Shown here: positions 34,023 to 45,145 of the stretch, piece by piece | Layout: each line of letters starts with the position of its first letter | Position numbering within the stretch: the first letter of the stretch is position 1 | Assembly: GCA_027563935.2 (NCBI GenBank) | Contig: CM050449.1 | Span: 54,949,949 to 55,013,948 of the forward strand | Length of the DNA: 64,000 nt | Origin: Costus lasius | Lineage: Eukaryota; Streptophyta; Magnoliopsida; Zingiberales; Costaceae | Direction of reading: 5' to 3' | Position numbers and translations under genes: made by a program | Notes under the pieces: model-generated | The model's input: the letters and a program-made list of their open reading frames with translations, nothing else | The model's database searches: none | Told to the model about the DNA's origin: nothing

Positions 34023-34156
34023 GTAGAAAGTCAGAAAAGTTTAAATTTTTCAGAAAATAAAAGAAGACTAGAATCTATCACAAAAAATACTAAAAACGAA
34101 ACAAAAAGCTTAGTCTAGCAATACTATCAATTATATCAATATTAACAAAACTAAGG

Positions 34157-34174
34157 TCCCCGGCAATGGCGCCA
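34157..34174 (-). other. Primer-binding site of Ath2 (Asp tRNA type)
   Basis: The minus strand reads TGGCGCCATTGCCGGGGA, one base different from TGGCGCCGTTGCCGGGGA, the site complementary to the tRNA-Asp 3' end used by many Athila/Tat elements. It lies six bases from the 5' LTR and supports the Athila assignment. Confidence 0.85.
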
Positions 34175-34180
34175 AAAACT

Positions 34181-36020
34181 TGTTGTAGTCCACAAGTGCA
34201 TGGATACTCGAAGTAATATTTAAGAAATCGAACCACAGAGATCTTGTTGTTAAGTACCGAGGAATTGAGTTTTCACTAGCTAAACAAATCGAATAATGAT
34301 GCAAACAATCGGAAAGTGCACGGAAAAATATCAGAGAAGAAGACTGGGACTAGGGGTTCATCCACCTTAATTATAATGACTAGAAGGAAATAAAGATTGT
34401 CAGTCAAACTTTATCATGAGAAAGATTTAATTTACAACAAAAAAGGATCATCTCGCTCTTGTATAGATAATCATACAAAGGACCAATCCTCACTCTCGTG
34501 TAGGATCTATCCAATGCTGAAAATAAGTAAATCATTGAACAAAGAACTCAAGGATCACTCTCCTGCATCCAAATTCTAAGTCAAACATCTCAGGTGGAAA
34601 CTCAAGGATCACTCTCGTGCATCCTGAAACTCATCACAAGTTCTACTTAAGGTTGTCCGGCGATCAGAAATTTAATCTCTTACAATTTCAAATCAAACCT
34701 AACACATTAACTCAATCCAAAGAATCAGAAAATCAACATGGCAATAAATCACTAAAAATCAGAATTCAAAGAACAAACCTAATCTCTTACGATAAGTTCC
34801 AAACTCAATGATTTTTAGGGTTCCAAATTTCACAATCAACCTATCAGTCTATTTTGCAAAACTCTTAAACATGCTGATATTTGTAAAACTAAGGAGAATT
34901 AAAGGAAAGTCATCACATAAGCAGAATTATCATAACAAAATTATCATGACAAAATAATCAATGTCTAGTCATTATGAAATTAAGGGCATTACACCCCTAT
35001 GTCCCATACGAAGGTTTAAGCTAGCATGATGGAAGAATTACAGCAAAACATGATTTTAGAATGATTAGAAATTGGAAGGGAGTAGTAAAGGTTACAAAAC
35101 AAGGCTGTAATCAAAATTACAGCCCGTAATTTGCTTTTCACGAGATGAACAGTGGCAGCGTCCATGTTTTTGTTGATTTCTCCTTCAATTGATCTCCTTT
35201 CACTCTGAAACTTATGTAGCGTGTTCTCCTTCCTTAGGTGAAGCTTTCTTGTAAATTTCCTGGCCGGAGATGGTATGTGCGATGAATGGTAATGAACCCT
35301 AGCGCGGCGGCGATCCCCCCAAATTCTCCATGAATACGTGATAAAAATTGTTCCTTTCGCTTCGCATATATTCGCCTACTTCTCCTGAGTCTTCCCCTTT
35401 TTCCACATTTTCAATTGATGCTCTAAATCTCGAGAAATCGTGTTTTTATGTTTGCGGCCAAAAAATTGGGAATCTGGGTGCAAAATTACGGCACCGTGAA
35501 ACTATTACGGTAGTGTCGTATTTTGCCCAAAACCTCTGGTTGAATTTTAACTGAAAATACGGCACCATCATAGTTTATCCCAAAATTACATTAGTGCCGT
35601 ATTTCTCTCAGATGACTCTAAAAGTTTCTGTGTGAAATCGTCCGAAATTATGGTACCGTGGAAGTTTTTACGACAGTGCCGTATTTTTGCTAAAACTTCT
35701 GGTTGGATTCGCTGAAATTACGGTACCGTCATAGTTTTACCCAAAAATACGGTAGTATTGTATTTTTGCTAGAAGGTTCGTTTTGGCTTGAAAATTGATG
35801 TGTAAACTCCTCTTGATGATTAGAACTCATTCATGCATTGAAATTGCTTCAAAACTGGTGATAATGATGCCTTTTTACCTGAAACTGATAAAAAACCAGG
35901 AAAGGTGTAGATTCCGAAGTATTTGGCAAATAAGGCATAAAAATAAAACAAAAGAGCAAGATTGTGACTCTAAAGACTAGCAAATAAGTGTGAAAAATAC
36001 TATGAAATTTATAGTCATCA
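34181..36020 (-). repeat. 5' LTR of Ath2
   Basis: 1840 bp, TGTTGTAGTCCACAAGTGC to TATAGTCATCA. It pairs with the split 3' LTR. A cassette array of ACGG...CCGT type is at 35486-35762. The small plus-strand frames 34397-34579 and 34617-34811 repeat those at 18812 and 18978 only because the LTRs are duplicates. Confidence 0.92.
35486..35762. repeat. Array of ACGG...CCGT palindromic cassettes, Ath2 5' LTR
   Basis: The counterpart of 19885-20165. Boxes such as ACGGCACCGT (35488), ACGGTAGTGTCGT and ACGGTACCGT (near 35720) are kept in position with single-base changes between the LTRs. Confidence 0.7.
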
Positions 36021-36678
36021 GGTACGCTGATATAGTAAACTACCTAGTAGCTAATGTTTTTCCTCTTGATTTAAGTTATCAAAGAAAGAAGAGATTCTTG
36101 GATAAAGTAAAAAACTATTTTTGGGATGAGCCTTATGTCTTTAGGAGGTGTGCAGATGGAATTTTTAGAAGATGTATACCTGAAGAGGAAATCACAGATA
36201 TATTATTTCAGTGTCATGGATTCTCTTATGGAGGGCATGCTAGTATTGAGAAAACTGCTTTTGAAGTTTTGCAATTAGGATTTTATTGGCCTTCAATTTT
36301 TAAAGATGCTAGAAATTTTATTTTATCTTGTGATATATGTCAAAAGACAGGGAACATTAATAGAAGACATGAGATGCCACTATCCACTATTCTTGAGGTT
36401 AATATATTCGATGTTTAAGGCATAGATTTCATGGGACTTTTTCCATCTTCTGGAGGTAACAAATACATACTTGTGGCAGTTGATTATGTTTCAAAGTGGG
36501 TTGAAGCTCTTGCTTCTCCTACTAATGATTCTAGAGTTATTGTTAAACTGTTCAAAAAGATTATCTTTCCACGATTTGGGACACCACGAGTAGTGATTAG
36601 TGATGGAGGCTCACACTTCATAGAACATAAGTTCTCAGCTTTACTTAGAAAGCATGGGGTAAATCATAGAGTTGCAAC
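36021..36678 (+). pseudogene. pol: Ath1 fragment 3: integrase, cut by Cop3
   Basis: Resumes the Ath1 frame after Ath2 (ADIVNYLVANVFP, then RRCIPEEEITDILFQCHG). The zinc-binding region has H-H in HGFSYGGHAS and C-C in CDICQKTGN. The core has [11 protein letters not shown] with the first catalytic Asp, [19 protein letters not shown] and [10 protein letters not shown] with the second. The frame breaks at NHRVAT, just before the expected PYHPQ block and the catalytic Glu, where Cop3 inserts at 36679. One nonsense codon lies at about 36416. The remainder of integrase would be beyond the right edge of the window. Confidence 0.92.
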
Positions 36679-38366
36679 TGTTGGGGTATGCCCTTAAGGC
36701 TAATGTTTGAGGCCTTGGGACTCTATCAGTATCATGTATAAACTCTAAGTTTATAAAGGCAATGGTTGTTATTCAGATTGTTACATTGTCTGCTGCAATA
36801 AGTGTGCTTCTGAATAATGTCTCAATGCTGTTCAGCTTGGCTGACATGCTGTAATGTCCTTAGTCGATATATCTTGGTGAACATGAGACAGCCTTGATAT
36901 GATTGAGACTAATATGTGTTCTAATCTTGTAGGATGCTTCGAGCATGGAATAAGATGTAGACTCATGGGTACATTGGATGTACTGGACAGACCCTACTAG
37001 GATATTCAATTGCTTGTCACAATGTGAATAATCCTTGTTTGCAACAAGTGGCACATGTCCTCTGACTTGAGATCACTTGTGTTTCTAAATGATGATTGTC
37101 ATTGTTTTGAGGTAGTTCAATATCATTTGAAACATAATGGTTATAGACTATCTTGGATAATGATCATGAGTCAGGTTAGGACACTAGTGATAGATATAGG
37201 ATTGCCGTCTCCTTGATTGGAGTGTGATGTTCTAAAGGGGCCCCCCTGGATGAGATGATTGAGAAAGTGTATGGCCATACCCAGGTGACTATGTTCATCT
37301 GATCTAATCATGCTCATCATATTGGAGTTACAAGCTTGACACGCTTGTCCAATAAGAACATCCAGTGGCAAAGGAAACATGTATGCCTAGTGAATTGGAT
37401 TCACACTTGTGCTGTGGTTTGGGTGTAGTCTTGGAAGACTCTTTCCTTTATATCGGGAGACAGTGATGTATTGCTAGATACCCCTCACTGATCGTGATAA
37501 CGTAAGTTATCGTTACCGACATTTAAAGGAAACCCTCAGGGTCGCACAATTTGATGATATGGCTTACTTAAGTCAGATCGTGTGGACTGAATTGTTTGGG
37601 TTCAGTTTAAAGGGATTTAGACTCTGATTGTAAGTGAGATCTGGTCTGATCATGTTTGATTGATTAGGGCTTGAGATCGGTAAGCTTCGATCGAGAGATT
37701 TGATGCTAGATCGGTGAGATCAAGAGCATTCAGAGATGAACGGTTAGATCTGGAACCTTAGGGTTTACTATGGTCTAGACCAAATCGCTTGGGCTGATTT
37801 AATTTGGTCTTGGACCAAAATTCAATTGAACCGGCTCATGTATGAGCGCATGGTTCAAAAGGGAGTGAGATAAGCGCTTGGTTCACTTTGAAGTGAACGC
37901 ATAACCGCTTGAGACATTAAGGCTTACTATTTTTAGAAGCCATGTCTTAATGTTCAAATGGAACGTTTCTCACGTCGCCTATCATCTCCTCTCGACGTCT
38001 CCTCTCTCGAAGTGAGATAGAGTCTTCACGCCAAGGAGGTTACTCGGCCAAGCAAGAGAGATCTCAATCTTCTACACACGACAAGGGCACTTGAAGATCT
38101 TTGCTAGCACAAAGATCACCAAGAAGGAGCCACCTCTCTTCTTGTGTGCGGCACCTTTGGAGAAGAAGCGCTTGCATCTTTCTCTTCCAAGTCGCCATCT
38201 TCCTCATGGCTATGGTATGATCTCTATCGATCTATACAAGCATTTATATATGTTGATCATATGGCATGCAAAAGATGGAAAAAGAAACCCTTGCTTCCGC
38301 TCGAAATTTGTTATATGCGCCTTATATTAGGGTTTCGCCCCTCCCCTTGAATTAGGGGACCTTTCA
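36679..38366 (+). repeat. 5' LTR of Cop3
   Basis: 1688 bp, TGTTGGGGTATGCCC to GGGACCTTTCA. The palindrome GTATGGCCATAC is at 37269-37280. A TATA-like TTTATAT is at 37447-37453, after the block TGGAAGACTCTTTCC that all family LTRs share. The last 0.6 kb differs strongly from Cop1 and from Cop4. Confidence 0.92.
37447..37453 (+). promoter_or_regulatory. Candidate TATA box, Cop3 5' LTR
   Basis: TTTATAT about 770 bp into the LTR, kept in all LTRs of the family (TTTATATT in Cop1, GATATAAAGG on the opposite strand in Cop4, Cop5 and Cop6). If correct, transcription starts near 37480 and runs through the leader into gag-pol. Confidence 0.35.
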
Positions 38367-38368
38367 AT

Positions 38369-38380
38369 TGGTATCAGAGC
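38369..38380 (+). other. Primer-binding site of Cop3
   Basis: TGGTATCAGAGC, a perfect initiator-Met type site, two bases after the LTR. Confidence 0.9.
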
Positions 38381-40187
38381 AGATTATTTGCATGTTAATA
38401 TGATTGCTATGTTTGATCTTCATGTTTGATCCATGCTTTCGCAAATACTTAGATCTAATAGTTTCATCATGCGACAAGATGACATGTATGTTTATCTTAT
38501 AGTTGCGCATGTATAATGATGTTGGGACTTGTTATTGTTTTCGGTTTGTTAAACACTTAACTTGCGCACCTAACTTAGATCTAAGATGCGCCTACTGTAA
38601 ACCCTTAGACGGGTTGATGGGGTTGAAGTCATCCTCTAGGTAGGATCCAACCAGTCTGATCAGACCATCTGACAGCCTAGATGGGTCGACCAGATGGCAC
38701 CTGTGCGCTAGCACGAGGTGGCTATAGGTCGACTGCAGACAGGCGTGTAGCGATGTCTGGTTGAGACAACAAGTGAACGCACATGAGTTAGGCCCGGGGT
38801 CACACCCGCTTGCCAGAACTCATGAGGACGTTCAGCCCTTGGCGCATGCATGGTTGACCATTTGGTCGATTCAAGTCAGTTAGGACTTGGTGCATGCAAG
38901 GGCAGTGGATCTGACTAGACATGATGAGTGGATCCCTATTAATGGACCGTTGTAAGGTAGTAGGGCACATAAGACAAATAAAATTGATGCCAATGGGGTT
39001 TTTCAAAATTTTATTTTCTTATTGGATCACATGTTGATTGTAAGCATATGCTTGTTTATTTAATCTTATGTGGGCTGCCCGTGTTAATGTGTGCTGTGCT
39101 GGGGCCTGCGTGCCTGGATTAAAAATGTAAATTATTATATTTGTGATCTGCGCATCACATTTTAATTAATTTATTGTGTAATTGACCTGCGTGTCAATCT
39201 TGTCTAGATAGTTTAAAATGTACTTTTAATCAGACAAGAGCACAGAGCACACTTGGCAGAGGCGCATGCAGCTAGAGGCTTGACCAGGTGGGAGGTCTAG
39301 GGTTCGACCCTATGACAGGCGCATTTACCTGGTGGGCGCACCTGAGCTGCAGTGGGCGCTTGGGCCCTGGGTTGGGCCAGATGAGATGCAAAAGACCCAT
39401 GGAGAGCTCAAGTGAAGACTTAAGTTAAATTAAGGTCTTACTTAGGGTTAATGGGCTTTTACCACATAAGATCAGCATGCTTTCTATTTATTGTTTATAT
39501 CATTAGAATTGCATGATTTAATCTTCTGCTATCACCATAGGGTTTCCATGATAGTTAAGAAGATAAAAGACCGTTAAAATCCAACGCTAAATATCAACCA
39601 CGTAAGCCTTCTGACGCGAAACCTCACTGTTCTGACTATCGTTGGGGCCGTGTTGTACCCACTCAGTGGGCACACCCATCTATCTTCAGACGGTGTGTGA
39701 TTTCACCTGCGTGTTACAGAGAAGGGATTTATCGCTTCTCGTTGCTCAGCATAGCACGTGGTGGTCCAGGGAGTAGGTCAGGTCAGCTTGACCATGTAGG
39801 CTACATACTGAGCATATGTTAGCTATATGGAGGCAGCCATCTGTGGGATCAGAGACTGTGTTGTACCAACTCAGTTGGCACAGTCGGCTGGATTGCCTAG
39901 ATGAAGGGGAATCGCACGGGTTGGCGATTGGCAGGGACTGCCTACCAGAAATTAGTGCTTGTACTCTCTGTGCATCTTATCTCGCCTGAGCGGGACGCGG
40001 AGACCAAGTATGAAATCTGGATCCCATCTCACTAAAAGAGTGTTACTCTTTCGGACTGTTTTTATGGATTTTTCAGTCAGATAAAATAGTGAGAAAAGAA
40101 TCATTCTTAAGTCCTGGATTGATTCTAAACATTGATACTGACCTTGCTGTTCTTGCATTGTTGTAGATTCCTGCAGCAACGAACACC
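38381..40187 (+). other. Cop3 untranslated leader
   Basis: 1.8 kb without a convincing gene. It is homologous to the Cop5 leader (55451-57233) on the other strand. A GGGTTCGACCC box near 39298-39310 resembles a pol III B box but no A box or tRNA fold goes with it. Long leaders of this kind may hold RNA dimer or packaging signals; that is an inference. Confidence 0.7.
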
Positions 40188-43100
40188 ATGAGCTTCAATG
40201 TGCGATCCCTACTGGAAAGGGAGAAGTTTGCTGGGCCAAACCTCTCAGACTGGTACGGACACCTTAAGATTGTTCTTAAGGCTGAGAGGAAACTGTATGT
40301 CCTCGAGATGGCTATACCGCCTCAACCCGCTCCGAACGCCGCAAGGGCGGTTCGGGATGCCTATGAAAAGCATGTCAATGATAGCATTGATGTCGCTTGC
40401 CTGATGCTAGCGTCTATGACGCCACAGCTGCAGCGTCAGCATGAGGATATGTCTGCTATAGAAATTATAGCAAACCTCAAGATGCTATATGCTACACAGG
40501 CGAGGACTGAACGCTATAATTTGACCAAGCTTTTCTTTCATAGCAAACTGACTGAAGGGAGTCCAGTGGGAGCTCTTGTGCTCAAGATGATAGGGCACAA
40601 AGAGGCTCTAGAGAAACTGGGGCATACCATCAATCAGGAGCTTGCTGTAGACATTATTCTGCAGTCCCTCCCGGCCTCTTTCGATCCGTTCATTATTAAT
40701 TTTAATATGAACAAGATCGACTGCACTCCGGCAGAGTTGCTGAATATGCTCTTGACTACAGAGGAAACTCTAAAGGGAAAGCCTTCAACCTCTGTCTTGA
40801 TGTTCCCTTCCAGGAACAAGAAGAAGGGGAAGAAGGGCAAAGCCCCTGTCAAGAACTACAACAAGGCTCTGAAACAAAAGGTTAAGCGGTCGAAGGAATA
40901 CAGATGTTTCCATTGTGGCCAGCTGGGTCACTGGAAAAAGGACAGTAAAGCGCTCCAAGGAGACAAGAAGGGAAGCATCGCTTCTGGCTCAGGTATTTTT
41001 GTGACTGAAGTCATGATATCTTCTTCTTCTATTTCATGGGTGTTGGACACTGCATGTGGAGTTCACATTTGTTCAAATGTACAGGAACTCAAGAGAAGAA
41101 GACAGGTGGGACAGCATGAGGTGGACCTACGAGTTGGAAATGGGGCACGGGTTGCTGCTGTTGCTGTAGGGGAATATCACATCTCATTACCATCTGGACT
41201 TGTATTAGAACTAAACAATTGTTATTTTGTACCTAGCATTACCAAGAATATTATCTCTATTCCTGCTCTTGTCAGGAAAGGGTTTTCCTTTGAATGCAAG
41301 ACTTCAAAGTGTTATCTTTCTCTTGATAATATTGTTTATGCTACTGGGTCAATTAACAATGGGTTATTCATGTTGGACATGAAATGTTCTATACAAAAGA
41401 TTGATAATAAGAAAGCCAAGTATGCTGATGACATCACCTTGTTATGGCATAGTCGTTTAGGCCATATTAACAAGAAGCGCATTAAGCGGTTGCATGACCA
41501 TGGACTGCTGGGATCATTCTCCTGTGAGGAGATTGATACATGCAAAGCTTGTTTAATGGGTAAAATGACGAAGGCTCCTTTTCCTCACAAAGGTCAAAGG
41601 GCTTCAGGTTTACTTGACCTTATACACAGTGATGTGTGTGGGCCATTTAGTAAACATGCCAGAGGTGGCTATTCATACTTCATTACCTTTACTGATGATT
41701 TTAGTAGATATGGGTATGTCTATCTAATGAGACATAAGAGTGAATCTTTTGACAAGTTCAAAGAGTTAAAGAATGAAGTACAGAATCAGCTAGGCCGAAA
41801 TATCAAGGCACTTCGTTCTGATCGAGGTGGAGAATACCTAAGTCGAGAGTTTACTGACTATCTGAAGGAGTGTGGGATTATCTCACAGCTAACTCCGCCA
41901 GGAACACCGCAATGGAATGGTGTGTCCGAGAGGAGAAATAGAACCTTACTGGATATGGTTCGTTCGATGATGAGTCAGGCTACTCTACCTTACTCCTTTT
42001 GGGGATTTGCACTGGAAACAGCTGCAAAAGTACTAAACCGAGTGCCATCCAAGGCAGTTATAAGACTCCATATGAGTTATGGTATGGGAAACAGCCGAGC
42101 TTGACATTTATCAAGATCTGGGGTTGCGAGGCTTATGTCAAAAAGCTCGCCTCTGGGAAACTGGAGAGCAGATCTGATAAATGCATCTTTGTCGGTTACC
42201 CTAAGGAAACTAAGGGTTATTATTTCTACGATCCCAAAGAGAACAAGGTATTTGTTGCTTGGACGGCCATTTTTCTTGAGAAGGAGTTTCTTCTGCAAGA
42301 AGCCAGTGGGAGAGAAATAAAGTTTGATGAGAATCCACAGGAAGGACAAAGTAGTCAAGCACAGTTGGATGAGCCTGAGCCAGTAGAACAGGTTATTGAA
42401 CAACCTAAGGCTCAGATATCACGGGAACCGCGAAGATCGGGAAGGATCCGTCGATAGCCTGAGCGCTATGACGGAGTCTACATCATTGATCATGATGAAC
42501 CCCTCACTTATGCGGATGCGGTCAGTGGACCGGAATCAGCTAGATGGCTTGAAGCTATGCGAGCCGAAATGGACTCCATGTCAGATAACCAAGTCTGGGA
42601 TTTGGTTGATCCGCCTCCGGGAGTAATCCCTATTGGCTGTAAATGGATCTTCAAGAATAAGATTGACATGGATGGTAACGTGGTTACCTATAAAGGCAGG
42701 CTAGTTGCGAAAGGTTTCAAACAAATCTACGGGATAGATTATGATGAAACTTTCTCTCCTGTAGCCATGTTCAAGTCTATTCGGATTATTCTTGCGATAG
42801 CAGCATATTACGATTATGAGATCTGGCAAATGGATGTGAAGACTGCTTTCCTTAATGGAAAACTGGATGAGGATGTGTATATGACACAACCTGAAGGTTT
42901 CACCAATCCATCAGATCGTCATAAAATATGCAAGTTAAAGAAGTCCATTTATGGACTTAAACAAGCATCAAGAAGCTGGAATATTCGTTTTGATGAATCA
43001 ATCTGTGAATTTGGTTTCATCAAGAATGAAGATGACCCGAGTGTATATAAGAGGTTTAGTGGGAGCGTGATTACTTTCCTAGTCCTCTACGTCGATGATA

Positions 43101-43423
43101 TCTTAATCATTGGAAACGATATTCCTGAACTGCATGCTGTTAAAGCATGGTTAAGAAAATGTTTCCAGATGAAAGATCTAGGAGAAGCAGCCTATGTATT
43201 AGGTGTGAAGATCTACAGGGATAGATCTAAGAGGCTTCTCGGGCTGTGCCAGAGTACTTACATCGATAAAGTCCTGGAGAGATTCCATTTAGAGAATTCT
43301 AAAAGAGGATATCTTCCAGTCAGACATGGTCTGAATCTTTCAAAGAGTCAGTGTCCACAAACACAGACTGAGAAAGATGAAATGGACAATACGCCTTATG
43401 CTTCGGCTATTGGATCCATTATG
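40188..43423 (+). pseudogene. gag-pol: Cop3 gag-pol, first segment
   Basis: Starts at MSFNVRSLLEREKFAG. The gag ends in a zinc knuckle CFHCGQLGHWKKDSK whose last Cys is Ser (Cop4 has DCK). Protease WVLDTACGVHIC follows. The integrase acidic residues are in IHSDVCGPF, RSDRGGEY and VSERRNRTL. A one-base loss near 42060 shifts the frame after NRVPSKAV. The new frame runs to a TAG at 42454-42456 in the RRSGRIRR hinge, where other copies have CAG. The reverse transcriptase then continues with KTAFLNGKLDED and YVDDILIIGND. It stops at 43423, where Cop4 inserted after PYASAIGSIM. The other copies give the same protein without these breaks. It is inactive. Confidence 0.93.
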
Positions 43424-45125
43424 TGTAGAGTCCCCTTCAAGGGGGAGCGCAAGGGGGTGAAACCCTAAAGGTAAGCGCATATAGAGCTTTTGAGCGGAAG
43501 CAAGGGTTTCCATGATCGATTTATATGACATATGATCAACTTTCAATACCTTGTAATGTAGATAGATCTAGAAGAAATATCATACCATTGCCATCGCTTG
43601 GATGGTGTCTTGGAAGAAGAGATCGAAAGGGGTCTCCTCCACAAGATGCGCACACAAGATGAGAAGTAGCTTTCTTCTTGTCGCTCCTTGTGCTAGCAAG
43701 GATCTTCAAGTGCCCCTTGTCGCGTGAAGGAGAGTGAGAGAGAAGACTTCTTGCTGGCCGAATGCTCACCTTCACGTGAAGAACACCCAAAGCGAAAGGA
43801 GGAAGAGGCTAGAGAGGTGTTCAAAGCATGGGAGCGTTTTCCACTAGCAAAACGCCTTCCCAATTTGGCAAGTTTTAACTTCACTTAAAACCCCTCTTTA
43901 ACCATCAAAAACTCCTCTTGCCTTTGAACCATACGTTCACATAAGTGAACTGGTTCAAAGCAATTCAGTTTAGATGCATTTGGTTCATAGACCAAATCAA
44001 ACCAGCCCAAGCCTTTTGGTCTAGATCTCATTGAACCAATGGTTCAAGATCTAACCGTTGATCTCTTGATACTCTTGATCTCACCGATCTAGCATCAATA
44101 CTCTCGATCGAAGCTTACTGATCTCAAGCCTTAATCAATCAAACATGATCAGACCAGATCTCACTTACAATCAGAGTTTAAACTCCTTTAAACTGAACCC
44201 AAACAATTCAGTCCACACGATCTGACTTAAGTAAGCCATATCATCAAATTGTGCGACCCTGAGGGTTCCTTTAAATGTCGGTAATGATAACTTGCGTTAT
44301 CACGACCAGTGAGGGGTATCTAGCAACACATCACTGTCTCCCGATATAAAGGAAATAGTCTTCCAAGACTACACCCAAACCACAGCACAAGTGTGAATCC
44401 ACTTCACTAGGCATACATGATTCCTTTGCCACTGGATGTTCTTATTGGACAAGCGTGTCAAGCCTGTAACTCCAATATGATGAGCATGATTAGATCAGAT
44501 GAACATAGTCACCTAGGTATGGCCATACACTTTCTCAATCATCTCATATTAAGGGGGGCCCCATTAGAACATCACACTCCTTAGACAAGAAGACGGCAAT
44601 CCTATATCTATCACTAGTGCCCTAACATGACTCATGATCATTATCCAAGATAGTCTATAATCATTACATTTCAAATGATATTAAAATACCTCAAAACAAT
44701 GACAATCATCATTTAGAAACACAAGTGATCTCAAGTCAGAGGACATGTGCCACTTGTTGCAAACAAGGATTATTCACATTGTGACAAGCAATTGAATATC
44801 CTAGTAGGGTCTGTCCAGTACATCCAATGTACCCATGAGTCTACATCTTATTCCATGCTCGAAGCATCCTATAAGATTAGAACACATATTAGTCTCAATC
44901 ATATCAAGGCTGTCTCATGTTCACCAAGATATCTCGACTAAGGACATTACACCCTGTCAGCCTAGCTGAACAGCATTGAGACATTATTCAGAAGCACACT
45001 CATTGCCGCAGATAATGTAATATACTGAATAACAACCATTGCCTTTATAAACATAAGAGTTTATATACATGATACTGATAGAATCCCAAGGCCTCAAACA
45101 TTAGCCTTAAGGGCATACCCCAACA
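43424..45125 (-). repeat. 3' LTR of Cop4
   Basis: 1702 bp, in plus-strand reading TGTAGAGTCCCCTTC to GGGCATACCCCAACA. The palindrome is at 44517-44528. The polypurine tract (minus strand) follows at 45126-45140. Confidence 0.93.
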
Positions 45126-45145
45126 ATCTCCCACTTGCACTTAAT

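Larger units (their letters stand above)
18596..36020 (-). mobile_element. Ath2: Athila-like Ty3/Gypsy element lacking pol, carries Gyp1
   Basis: LTRs at 18596-20306 plus 28667-28775 (split by Gyp1) and at 34181-36020. The flanks are GGTAT (18591-18595) and GGTAC (36021-36025), a TSD with one change, and removing the element restores the Ath1 frame across PWY-ADIVNYL. Reading right to left the order is 5' LTR, primer site, gag, palindromic cassette array, Athila ORF1-like frame, 3' untranslated region and 3' LTR. No protease, reverse transcriptase, RNase H or integrase is present, so it would have needed enzymes from a related element. The LTRs differ at many positions, so it is older than Gyp1. 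Confidence 0.9.

Noticed and set aside
36860..37054. A 60-64-residue frame (SHCDKQLNILVGSVQYIQ) repeated at 1977, 36860, 44747, 51168, 58564, 59928 and 62199.
   Set aside because: It lies in every LTR of the Cop1/Cop3 family on the strand opposite to transcription; it is repeated because the LTR is repeated, and no domain is recognised.
39290..39330. GGGTTCGACCC with flanks, like a pol III B box of a tRNA gene or SINE.
   Set aside because: No A box at the proper distance, no cloverleaf and no poly-A or TSD; the same sequence is in the Cop5 leader (about 56335), so it is ordinary leader sequence.
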